Part shown: piece after piece, positions 1 through 6,059 of the stretch | Position numbering within the stretch: position 1 is the first letter of the stretch | Layout of the letters: the number at the start of each line of letters is the position of its first letter | Source: Sporomusaceae bacterium UBA1887 | Lineage (GTDB): Bacteria; Bacillota; Negativicutes; Sporomusales; DSM-15969 | Reading direction: 5' to 3' | DNA: 11,873 bases | NCBI GenBank assembly: GCA_002337925.1 | Contig: DDHB01000042.1 | Location: 74,901 to 86,773 of the forward strand | Made by a program: the position numbers and the translations under genes | The notes under the pieces: generated by a model | The model's database searches: none | What the model was told of the DNA's origin: nothing | The model's input: only the letters and a program-made list of their open reading frames with translations

Positions 1-10
1 GCACTACGTC

Positions 11-30
11 TATTTTACTATATTTTACTA
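11..30. repeat. Two tandem copies of a 10-mer
   Basis: The 10-mer TATTTTACTA occurs twice back to back at 11-20 and 21-30. It lies beyond the terminator of the leftmost gene, at the window edge. Two copies of an AT-rich 10-mer may be chance or slippage. No function can be assigned. Confidence 0.6.
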
Positions 31-44
31 CCTTCTTTCCAGGT

Positions 45-88
45 AAAAAAAAAGTTCTTCCTCACTTCACAGTTGAGGAAGAACTTTT
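45..88 (-). terminator. Rho-independent terminator of the YaaH-family transporter gene
   Basis: A perfect 15-bp stem is formed by 50-64 and 74-88, with a 9-nt loop at 65-73. Read on the minus strand, the stem is followed by a run of Ts (complement of the A run at 45-50). It starts 18 bases past the stop codon of the minus-strand transporter gene. It is a textbook intrinsic terminator. Confidence 0.92.
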
Positions 89-106
89 CTGTTTATTACC
101 AGTGTC

Positions 107-721
107 TTATTTAAAGATACCGAAAGGTTTTCCCACAGGGAGAAAGGCTTTTCCAAACCATTTATTCAGGAAAGTTGCACCTGAACCATAAAAACCTAGT
201 AATGAAATCGCTAATTCTGTCCAGGCAGCCATAGTATGTGCCCAATGTCCACCCATTCCAAAGGAATCGATAGCAAGTCCAATAAAAAGTACGTTGATTA
301 AACACATGATGGAAAAGATAACTTTATTCGTTTCCATAGCAGCAATAGTACCGAAGAGTGAGAAGATCAGGTAACCGATAAAAGCAAAGCCTAATTGCTT
401 TACATCTACAGCATTTGCAAGAACAGCACCAAAAGCTCCCATTTTAATCAGCCAAATTGCAGCCATTGATATCCAGAATAATCCATAGGCACCGAAGACA
501 GTTGCACCAAAAAGATTGTTGTGCTTAAAGTCGTATATGCACGCCATCATTTGTGCAATTGATCCAAGAAAAATAGCCCATGGGATAACAAACGACATTC
601 CAGTAGTCCAAGCCAATTTTTGCGATGCTGCAACGAAACATACCATTGCCAAACCAAAGAGTCCTAACGCAGACGGATCGGCCACCACAATTTGTACTTT
701 TTGATCATTGTTGTTGCTCAC
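107..721 (-). CDS. satP: GPR1/FUN34/YaaH (AceTr) family acetate/succinate transporter
   Basis: This 204-residue polytopic membrane protein has about six hydrophobic helices. It carries the family N-terminal signature as DPSALGL (residues 15-21, compare NPAPLGL in SatP) and the YGxFW motif (YGLFW, residues 79-83). Family members move acetate, succinate or related small acids, or act as acid-gated channels, in the inner membrane; the substrate here is inferred from family only. The start is GTG at 719-721: an in-frame TGA lies immediately upstream, and a GGAGG sits 7 nt before the GTG. An ATG at 723-725 is in another frame, too close to the GGAGG, and would give only a six-codon ORF. The gene is monocistronic, with its own promoter (757-785) and terminator (45-88). 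The length is normal for the family. Confidence 0.9.
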   Translation of the reverse strand: MSNNNDQKVQIVVADPSALGLFGLAMVCFVAASQKLAWTTGMSFVIPWAIFLGSIAQMMACIYDFKHNNLFGATVFGAYGLFWISMAAIWLIKMGAFGAVLANAVDVKQLGFAFIGYLIFSLFGTIAAMETNKVIFSIMCLINVLFIGLAIDSFGMGGHWAHTMAAWTELAISLLGFYGSGATFLNKWFGKAFLPVGKPFGIFK

Positions 722-756
722 TCATTTACCTCCTATAATTTAAGAAATGCATCATA

Positions 757-785
757 AAAATACCATAAAAAATAACTATAGTCAA
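757..785 (-). promoter_or_regulatory. Sigma-A-type promoter of the YaaH-family gene
   Basis: On the minus strand a -35 TTGACT (780-785) is separated by 17 nt from a -10 TATTTT (757-762). The -10 is preceded by TGG, giving an extended -10. Transcription would start near 750, leaving a leader of about 28 nt that contains the GGAGG. Confidence 0.65.
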
Positions 786-804
786 TCGTTCTGAAGCTAT
801 AGTT
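774..804. promoter_or_regulatory. Inverted repeat overlapping the -35 of the YaaH-family promoter
   Basis: The perfect 8-bp arms AACTATAG (774-781) and CTATAGTT (797-804) are separated by 15 nt. Equivalent bases lie 23 bp apart, about two helical turns. The left arm enters the -35 hexamer (780-785) and the right arm lies just upstream of it. This geometry suits a dimeric regulator, but the regulator is unknown. Confidence 0.45.
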
Positions 805-1011
805 GCAAGAATATTTTTAAAACCTGTTAATATAAGTAAGCGCTAGTAGCTTCTGTTAAATTCTTGCTATTTTTGGTAAAATTCTGTATGTTTTAAATAC
901 ACTATATTTCTGTAAAATACTCTGTAAATACATAAAAGAAATCTATATATTAAATGAAGTTCTTTATATTAAAAAACATGTAAATTAGTAATTTACCAGC
1001 AGAAAATAAAA
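805..1011. other. AT-rich intergenic stretch without a recognisable gene
   Basis: Together with the promoter region this forms the roughly 290-base gap between the YaaH-family gene and the small membrane-protein gene. It is very AT-rich and holds recurring short words of the type TCTGTAAA/CTGTTAA (for example near 825, 853, 910 and 921). I see no ORF, no stable hairpin and no riboswitch-like architecture in it. Confidence 0.6.
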
Positions 1012-1041
1012 AAAGAACCTGGCTTAATAACCAAGTTCTTT
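1005..1041 (-). terminator. Rho-independent terminator of the TIGR04086-like gene
   Basis: An 11-bp stem is formed by 1012-1022 and 1031-1041 with an 8-nt loop. The one position that mismatches on the plus strand becomes a U-G wobble in minus-strand RNA, which supports minus-strand use. The minus-strand tail is T-rich (complement of 1005-1014). It lies about 25 bases past the stop of the minus-strand gene. Confidence 0.85.
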
Positions 1042-1065
1042 CCCTAAACAAAAAACAACAATACA

Positions 1066-1482
1066 TCATAAATTTACTCCCACCAAACCACCTAATGCAC
1101 CTGCTGCGACACCGGCAACAAGTTTGTTTACTACTACAAGCATTGACAATGTTTCATTATTTAGTTCAACACCGATCCCTAACGAAACCAGTACATAAAT
1201 AATTCCGACTGTCACCCCAATAATAAGTCCCATTGCTTGAGCCTGCTGAGTTGCATAGGCACTGCCAATAAAGATACTTGTTAAGCTAACTCCTACCATT
1301 ATATATTGCATGTATGCTTCAATAAATGTATTATCGCTGGTTAGGCTGATCAGTGCTAAAAAAAGAATACAGAAAATCGATACGGCAACACTGGTGATTA
1401 CGCCTTTAAGAATTAAAACGGTCATACCAGATGACTTAGGGGGCTGGGTGTTCGAGCGAAAACGCCGGGTTAACTTATTCAC
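1066..1482 (-). CDS. Small multi-pass membrane protein, TIGR04086/YrzE (DUF3792)-like
   Basis: The 138-residue protein has a basic, soluble N-terminus (residues 1-20, rich in R, K, N and P) followed by about four hydrophobic segments. It ends in a glycine- and valine-rich helix (AGVAAGALGGLVGVNL). Size, layout and the Gly-rich last helix resemble the TIGR04086/YrzE family of uncharacterised Firmicutes membrane proteins. That assignment is from memory of the family and not certain. The start is GTG at 1480-1482, preceded by AGGAGG at a 7-nt spacing. The frame stays open upstream to a TTG at 1519-1521, but that codon has no good ribosome binding site. The gene lies 70 bases behind surE on the same strand with no clear terminator between, so cotranscription with surE is possible. 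Its function is unknown. Confidence 0.75.
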   Translation of the reverse strand: MNKLTRRFRSNTQPPKSSGMTVLILKGVITSVAVSIFCILFLALISLTSDNTFIEAYMQYIMVGVSLTSIFIGSAYATQQAQAMGLIIGVTVGIIYVLVSLGIGVELNNETLSMLVVVNKLVAGVAAGALGGLVGVNL

Positions 1483-1552
1483 AGTGCTCCCTCCTACGAG
1501 TTTTACTGTAAATTTATGCAATAATCCGCTAAATATACCCAGTTATTAGCAA

Positions 1553-2308
1553 TTACAGCTTCCACTGTTTAAGCATATCCATAATTTTATAATTAGTTAG
1601 GTCAAAATGTATCGGTGTCACCGAAATTTTTCCCTGTTTTATCGCTGTAATATCGCTGTCTGGAGCATTTTCATTTTCTACGACACTGCCGCCCATCCAA
1701 TAGTAAGAGCGTCCGCGAGGATCAGTCCGTTGATCAAAGGTATTTTCGTATACACGTACACCTAATTTTGTTATACTGACCCCCTTTAATTCAGCTTCAG
1801 CTAAATCAGGAACATTAACATTCAGTAAGGTATTCGGAGGCAATTGCTGCTGCATTAATGTTTCAACCAAGCGGCGGGCAAAACGGGCAGCCGGCAGAAA
1901 GGCATCTGATTTCCAGGAATCTAAGGAAACAGCAACTGCAGGTATATTAAAAAGGGCTGCCTCAATTGCGGCGCTTACTGTTCCCGAGTATAATACATCC
2001 GTTCCTAAATTCGGTCCCTGGTTGATTCCGGAAACAACTACATCTGGAGGATCGGCAAGCAGGGCTTCAACAGCTAGCTTTACGCAATCAGTAGGTGTAC
2101 CATCCACTCTCCAGGCACATATGCTTGGGTTATCAATACATTGACGGTCTACCCGTATCGGATGATGAACCGTAATTGCCTGACTTGTAGCGCTTTTTTC
2201 ACTGGCAGGCGCTACTACTGAAACAGTCCCTAATGTTGACAATTCCTGCCATAAAGCCTGAATACCAGGAGCATTAATACCGTCATCGTTAGTTAAAAGA
2301 ATATGCAT
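1553..2308 (-). CDS. surE: 5'/3'-nucleotidase SurE
   Basis: SurE is a metal-dependent nucleoside monophosphate phosphatase (EC 3.1.3.5), usually cytoplasmic and implicated in stationary-phase survival and nucleotide salvage. The 251-residue protein is full length. It starts with the hallmark ILLTNDDG and has metal-site residues D8, D9, S39 (in ASEKSATS) and N96 (in SGINQGPNLG). The conserved SGTVSAA stretch follows. The start is ATG at 2306-2308 with GGGAGGG upstream at a 7-nt spacing. It lies 110 bases downstream of the GT2 gene on the same strand, with a long hairpin between. A possible -10 (TATAGT) lies in that gap, but I see no convincing -35, so whether surE has its own promoter is open. 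Confidence 0.97.
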   Translation of the reverse strand: MHILLTNDDGINAPGIQALWQELSTLGTVSVVAPASEKSATSQAITVHHPIRVDRQCIDNPSICAWRVDGTPTDCVKLAVEALLADPPDVVVSGINQGPNLGTDVLYSGTVSAAIEAALFNIPAVAVSLDSWKSDAFLPAARFARRLVETLMQQQLPPNTLLNVNVPDLAEAELKGVSITKLGVRVYENTFDQRTDPRGRSYYWMGGSVVENENAPDSDITAIKQGKISVTPIHFDLTNYKIMDMLKQWKL

Positions 2309-2380
2309 GTTAACACCCTCCCTAAAGGTTATGCCTTTTCATTTTTGACTAGAATTCATAAGACTATACTCCCTGCGGAT

Positions 2381-2419
2381 AAGAGAAGAAGGATGAGTAT
2401 CTACTCATCCTTCTCTCTT
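2381..2419 (-). terminator. Long hairpin directly after the GT2 stop codon (atypical terminator)
   Basis: Arms 2381-2398 and 2403-2419 pair over 17 bp with a single bulged A (2386) and a 4-nt loop. The hairpin begins at the GT2 stop codon (2419-2421). On the minus strand it is followed by CTTATCCGC, so there is no proper U-run, although the descending arm is itself pyrimidine-rich. It could be a weak or partial terminator, an RNA-stabilising 3' structure, or both. Confidence 0.55.
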
Positions 2420-3702
2420 TATTTTGCAGCTTGTTTACTCAGAAGATTCTCTTTAAACTCACTGGATGACTGAGTAAGCAAGATTTCACGATAACTTATG
2501 CTGCGGGTATGCTGAGTATGGCTCCAGACTCTTTCGTTACGGTGAAGAAAACCGAGAAAAGTAATAGGAATCCAGCTATAAACAAACAGGGGATAAAAAA
2601 TCATGTAAAACCAGCATTTTAAAGGAGCTCTGATTTTAGCTAATACTATCACAGGAAAAATATACTGGCCTACCGCAATGATGGTCCATACCTCAAGAGG
2701 CAAGATCATATACAGGATATTGGTATAAAAAGGAACAATATGGTAGATATAGCTTGCTAACACAAAGGTAGTGGATAGAATGAGAAAATGCGGCTGTACT
2801 AAGTGCAGAACGCCATCAAGCAGGCGAATGTCACGCCGCCTTATTCCTTCCGACAGAAGTTTGCCGATATATCGTCCGCCAACATCAAAGTGACCTTGTG
2901 CCCAACGCTTGCGCTGATGCCAGGATTGTGCGAATGTCAGAGGTTTTTCGTCATACACAATTGCATCATGGGCCCAGGTCGTACGAACACCCTGAAGAAG
3001 GACTTTCATCGTAAATTCCATATCTTCAGTCAGGCAAGTAGCGCCCCAGCCGTGTTTTTCCAAAATATCGGTGGAAATACACATTCCAGTTCCGCCCAAA
3101 ACGCTTGATAAGCCTAGGTTATATTTTGCCAAATGCCAAATGTGATTAACTACCCAAAAAGAGATGGCAAAAGTGCCAGCTATCCAAGTATCACAAGGAT
3201 TCTTTGCATGCAGGTATCCTTGAATAACTTTTTCACCCTTACAAAGCTTGTTGTTCATTTCCAAAAGGAAATCAGGATGCACCAGGTTGTCAGCGTCAAA
3301 AACAACGACTGCATCATAGCGGCGTTCCAAACGAAGCAGCTTACTGAACATCCATTCCATTGCAAAACCCTTGCCACGCTGCTCCAAATTGAAACGTTCA
3401 TGAACAATAGCTCCTGCCGACTTCGCAATGTGCGCCGTACTATCGCTACAGTTGTCTGCAACCACAAAAATGTCGTACATTTCACGAGGATAGTTGAGTA
3501 TCTGGAGATTTTCCACTAACTGACCTATAACCTGTTCCTCATTATGGGCAGCAACAACAACGGCAAATGATTTCTGAGGGGTTAAAATCTTAATCTCTTT
3601 TCGACGCCACATCCCAAAAAACGCAAGGAAAAAGTAGTACAAAGTAAAAAAAACGATGATTAACTGCATCGGGATCATTATGTAGTCAAAAATATAGTTC
3701 AT
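2419..3702 (-). CDS. Membrane-bound family 2 glycosyltransferase (processive, cellulose/hyaluronan synthase-like)
   Basis: This 427-residue protein probably transfers sugars from a nucleotide sugar at the cytoplasmic face of the membrane. It has one N-terminal hydrophobic helix (about 7-30), a GT2 catalytic domain (about 45-270) and three or so C-terminal membrane helices (about 300-388). Catalytic signatures are AAHNEE (51-56), the metal-binding DAD (136-138), TED with the likely catalytic base (225-227) and QRKRW (263-267). That Q-x-x-R-W form is typical of processive synthases. The C-terminal WSHTQHTR element is common in related GT2 enzymes. The start is ATG at 3700-3702 with AAGGAG 8 nt upstream. 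It has its own promoter (3757-3786) carrying an inverted repeat. No partner export gene is adjacent, so the polymer or glycolipid made cannot be named. Confidence 0.9.
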   Translation of the reverse strand: MNYIFDYIMIPMQLIIVFFTLYYFFLAFFGMWRRKEIKILTPQKSFAVVVAAHNEEQVIGQLVENLQILNYPREMYDIFVVADNCSDSTAHIAKSAGAIVHERFNLEQRGKGFAMEWMFSKLLRLERRYDAVVVFDADNLVHPDFLLEMNNKLCKGEKVIQGYLHAKNPCDTWIAGTFAISFWVVNHIWHLAKYNLGLSSVLGGTGMCISTDILEKHGWGATCLTEDMEFTMKVLLQGVRTTWAHDAIVYDEKPLTFAQSWHQRKRWAQGHFDVGGRYIGKLLSEGIRRRDIRLLDGVLHLVQPHFLILSTTFVLASYIYHIVPFYTNILYMILPLEVWTIIAVGQYIFPVIVLAKIRAPLKCWFYMIFYPLFVYSWIPITFLGFLHRNERVWSHTQHTRSISYREILLTQSSSEFKENLLSKQAAK

Positions 3703-3747
3703 GGATTAGTCTCCTTTTTAAACACGAGATAAAAACGCAGTACTAAT

Positions 3748-3770
3748 ACCAAAATAATTGTAATTTTGGT
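3748..3770. promoter_or_regulatory. Inverted repeat bracketing the -10 of the GT2 promoter
   Basis: The perfect 8-bp arms ACCAAAAT (3748-3755) and ATTTTGGT (3763-3770) are separated by 7 nt. The predicted -10 hexamer (3757-3762) lies entirely in the spacer. A protein bound here would occlude RNA polymerase, so this is a good candidate operator for an unidentified repressor. Confidence 0.5.
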
Positions 3771-3786
3771 TCTTTCAAATTGTCAA
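3757..3786 (-). promoter_or_regulatory. Sigma-A-type promoter of the GT2 gene
   Basis: On the minus strand a perfect consensus -35 TTGACA (3781-3786) is followed after 18 nt by -10 TACAAT (3757-3762). Transcription would start near 3750, giving a leader of about 48 nt. The upstream pssA unit ends in a terminator at 3819-3847, so this promoter is needed to express the GT2 gene. Confidence 0.75.
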
Positions 3787-3818
3787 GTATAATTTGGTTA
3801 CTAGATAATATAACCCGC

Positions 3819-3847
3819 AAAAAAATATGTATCCCGGGGAGGATACA
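3819..3847 (-). terminator. Rho-independent terminator of psd-pssA
   Basis: A 7-bp stem is formed by 3828-3834 and 3841-3847 with a 6-nt G-rich loop. On the minus strand it is followed by TA and a run of seven Ts (complement of 3819-3825). It lies about 30 bases after the pssA stop. Confidence 0.85.
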
Positions 3848-3877
3848 AGTCTAGCACTAATTTATGATTGCTGAAGT

Positions 3878-4546
3878 CTAAGATTCAAATAAGCCAAACA
3901 GCGTATTCAGCATCCCAAACAGTGCATAGGCAAAAAAGCCAACAAATAAGTATGCATCATGAGCCAAAAACAGAATATAACCGCTTACCAGAACAGTGAT
4001 TACAAGCGGGACAATCCGAATTCGTTCGCCATCTTTTCCTTTGAAGTCAGGATAGCGAACGGTACTGACCATCAAATAAGCAAAAATTACAGTAAGAGCT
4101 AACAAAAGCCAGCTAGGTGATTTTATGCCTAACATGACATACGTAGCAATTACACAACCACTTGCCGGTATTGGTAATCCCATAAAATAACCTTTTACCA
4201 CTCCCGTATTCACGTTAAAGCGGGCCAGCCTTAGCGCGCCACAGGTAGCAAAGGCTGCAGCAGCCAGCACACCAACGATGCCATATTCTTGCAGAGCATA
4301 AACATAGGCTAAAATAGCAGGAGCAACGCCAAAAGATACCACATCACACAGAGAATCTAATTCTTTGCCAAATTCACTGCTAGTATTGAAATAACGGGCA
4401 ACTCTTCCATCTAAGCCATCAGCAACTAGTGCTGCCACAATAAGCAGTGCTGCCGTTGAAAAAGCGCCGTTAAAGGTACTAATTAATGCAGAAACACCTA
4501 ATACAATATTTAATGCTGTTAACGCATTAGGAATAAAACTTCTCAA
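3878..4546 (-). CDS. pssA: CDP-diacylglycerol--serine O-phosphatidyltransferase
   Basis: This enzyme condenses CDP-diacylglycerol with L-serine to phosphatidylserine and CMP (EC 2.7.8.8), the first committed step to phosphatidylethanolamine. The 222-residue integral membrane protein has the full CDP-alcohol phosphotransferase signature: D43 at its front, D46-G47, A50-R51, then G60, D64 and D68. Around it are about six to eight hydrophobic segments. The family branch (PssA rather than another CDP-alcohol transferase) is supported by the adjacent psd. The start is TTG at 4544-4546 with GGGAGG 8 nt upstream. The psd stop codon overlaps it as TTGA, so translation is probably coupled. A clear terminator follows at 3819-3847. 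Confidence 0.95.
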   Translation of the reverse strand: MRSFIPNALTALNIVLGVSALISTFNGAFSTAALLIVAALVADGLDGRVARYFNTSSEFGKELDSLCDVVSFGVAPAILAYVYALQEYGIVGVLAAAAFATCGALRLARFNVNTGVVKGYFMGLPIPASGCVIATYVMLGIKSPSWLLLALTVIFAYLMVSTVRYPDFKGKDGERIRIVPLVITVLVSGYILFLAHDAYLFVGFFAYALFGMLNTLFGLFES

Positions 4547-5181
4547 GTGGGTAACCTCCCTATAATGGTCTCCCCGCCTTTTACACGGTCACCTTTTTTT
4601 ACAAGGATTTCTACCGCTTGAGGAACAATTACTTCTGTACAGGAGCCAAATTTAATCAGTCCATACCGTTCTCCATGCTTAAGAGTTGTCCCTAGAGTAA
4701 CCCAGGAAACAATCCGTCGCGCAATCAAACCAGCTATTTGGGTCACAAGCACACGCATATGTGTATTTTCTAAGCCGATCGAATGGCGCTCATTCTCACA
4801 GCCAGCAGATTCTTTGTAAGCTGGCCGAAAGCGGCCGCAAGTATATTGCTGAAACTTTATTTCACCGGCAACAGGGCTACGGTTAACATGTACATCAAAA
4901 ACAGACAAAAATATTGTTACCTTTTTACCAGTTGCATTCAAGAATTGGTCTTCAAAAACCTCGGTGACCCCCATGACTCTGCCGTCAGCAGGCGATACAA
5001 CAAGCGTATCATCCTCAGGAATACTGCGTCTAGGATTGCGAAAGAAGAAGGTAACAAAAGATGCCAACACTCCGGGAATAATTGCCCAATAAGGGTCAAC
5101 AGCCACAGCCGTAACAATTGTTATGAGAATAAGAGTTCCAATATATATGTAACCTTCTTTAACTACAGGCGTTTTTACCAC
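4543..5181 (-). CDS. psd: Phosphatidylserine decarboxylase proenzyme
   Basis: Psd decarboxylates phosphatidylserine to phosphatidylethanolamine (EC 4.1.1.65) at the membrane. It is made as a proenzyme that cleaves itself to create a pyruvoyl group. The 212-residue protein is the short bacterial type: hydrophobic N-terminal segments (about 10-45), PADG with D66, FDVHVNRSP with H98, and the FGS cleavage site in KFGSCTE with G179 and S180, the future pyruvoyl residue. The small alpha chain would be the last 33 residues. The start is GTG at 5179-5181, with GGAGG 7 nt upstream. The open frame continues to 5232, but that extension begins near or before the predicted transcription start (about 5229), and its translation would be the ribosome binding site region read as glycines. 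It overlaps pssA at its 3' end, so the two PE-pathway steps are made together. Confidence 0.95.
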   Translation of the reverse strand: MVKTPVVKEGYIYIGTLILITIVTAVAVDPYWAIIPGVLASFVTFFFRNPRRSIPEDDTLVVSPADGRVMGVTEVFEDQFLNATGKKVTIFLSVFDVHVNRSPVAGEIKFQQYTCGRFRPAYKESAGCENERHSIGLENTHMRVLVTQIAGLIARRIVSWVTLGTTLKHGERYGLIKFGSCTEVIVPQAVEILVKKGDRVKGGETIIGRLPT

Positions 5182-5235
5182 GTATCCACCTCCTCCAAAG
5201 CAACCCCCTTGTCTTTCTCTGTGAATTCTCAACCT

Positions 5236-5264
5236 ATTATAATATACCCCTTTTACTTTGTCTA
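5236..5264 (-). promoter_or_regulatory. Sigma-A-type promoter of psd-pssA
   Basis: On the minus strand -35 TAGACA (5259-5264) is followed after 17 nt by a perfect -10 TATAAT (5236-5241). It sits directly after the tagA stop codon (5266-5268). The predicted transcription start near 5229 gives a leader of about 48 nt and supports the short psd start at 5181. Confidence 0.8.
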
Positions 5265-5265
5265 A

Positions 5266-5991
5266 CTATTTTTTGTCCAATACTACCTTTATAACGAACC
5301 TAGGCAATGCAAGCATTCGAATCGCACGATGCGGCTGTTTTAACAAACGATACAGCCATTCTAAGTTTGCTTGCTGCATCCATAACGGTGCACGTTTTAC
5401 CGTTCCTGCCATTACATCAAGCGTTCCGCCTACCCCGATACAAACAGGAACCTGCAGACGCTTAAGATTGCGTGACAGCCATTTTTCCTGCTTAGGTACC
5501 CCTAGTGCAACGAGTAAAATATGAGGCTGAGCCCGTGAAATATCTTCAATAATTTCATTTTCATCAGCAGCACTAAAATAACCATCGCGAGTTTTAATGA
5601 TATTTATACCAGGATAGCGTTCTTCGGCGGTTTGCTTTGCCTTCTCTGCTACTCCCGGACCTGCCCCAAAGAGATAAATCCGGTACCCTTTTTTTCCGGC
5701 TTCTGCAAGCAGTTTCTGCGTCAGATCAAAACCAGCTACCCTCTCATACACCTGTTTTCCCTGATAGCGGGCTGCCCACACAACTCCTGCTCCATCCGGA
5801 ACCACCAACGAAGCACTACTTAGTATATTTCTAAGTTCACTATCTTGCTGTGCCAGCATAACCATTTCTGCATTTGCAGTTGCAATTAAGTGAGGCTCGG
5901 AATCCTGAATAAAGGTTTCAATTTTTGCTACGGCTGATTCCATTGTAATAGAATCAACGGGAATACCCAATACGTTAACTTTTGAATGCAC
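5266..5991 (-). CDS. tagA: WecG/TagA/CpsF family glycosyltransferase (GT26)
   Basis: GT26 enzymes add N-acetylmannosamine, or a related sugar such as ManNAcA, from UDP-sugar to an undecaprenyl-diphosphate-linked GlcNAc at the inner membrane face. This starts wall teichoic acid linkage units or other surface polymers. The 241-residue protein has the family order: TANAEMV with T38, VPDGAGVVWA with D66 (the likely catalytic base), LFGAGPGVAEKA at about 107-118, the VALGVPKQEKW stretch, VCIGVGGTLDVMAG, and a basic, hydrophobic C-terminal tail (LEWLYRLLKQPHRAIRM) that in TagA mediates membrane association. The start is GTG at 5989-5991 with AGGAGG 6 nt upstream. It lies 53 bases after the PBP gene and 84 before psd. 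The exact donor and polymer cannot be read from this window. Confidence 0.93.
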   Translation of the reverse strand: MHSKVNVLGIPVDSITMESAVAKIETFIQDSEPHLIATANAEMVMLAQQDSELRNILSSASLVVPDGAGVVWAARYQGKQVYERVAGFDLTQKLLAEAGKKGYRIYLFGAGPGVAEKAKQTAEERYPGINIIKTRDGYFSAADENEIIEDISRAQPHILLVALGVPKQEKWLSRNLKRLQVPVCIGVGGTLDVMAGTVKRAPLWMQQANLEWLYRLLKQPHRAIRMLALPRFVIKVVLDKK

Positions 5992-6020
5992 GTCTTTCCT
6001 CCTGCTGCCAAGTTCTCCCT

Positions 6021-6030
6021 GCTACGTAGC
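6021..6030. promoter_or_regulatory. Perfect 10-bp palindrome at the predicted tagA transcription start
   Basis: GCTACGTAGC is self-complementary and directly adjoins the predicted -10 hexamer (6031-6036), so it would cover about +1. It could be an operator, or simply a short palindrome in a 53-base spacer. Confidence 0.35.
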
Positions 6031-6059
6031 ATTTTACCATACAATTAAAATCCGGGCAA
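6031..6059 (-). promoter_or_regulatory. Possible promoter of tagA inside the PBP gene end
   Basis: On the minus strand TTGCCC (6054-6059) is separated by 17 nt from TAAAAT (6031-6036). The -10 is preceded by TGG, giving an extended -10. The -35 lies in the last codons of the PBP gene. The -35 is weak (four of six bases), and read-through from the PBP gene is an alternative. Confidence 0.45.

Noticed and set aside
722..740. Six-codon ORF beginning at an ATG just before the YaaH-family GTG start
   Set aside because: The ATG is only 3 nt from the GGAGG and the frame stops after six codons; most likely it is incidental to the real GTG start.
3737..3750. FapR-like half site (TTAGTAC) downstream of the GT2 promoter
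   Set aside because: Only one half resembles the FapR palindrome; the second half is absent.
4783..5265. 160-residue open frame on the plus strand opposite psd
   Set aside because: It lies antisense to a clear psd gene, its protein looks low-quality (rich in N, S, R and Y) and there is no ribosome binding site.
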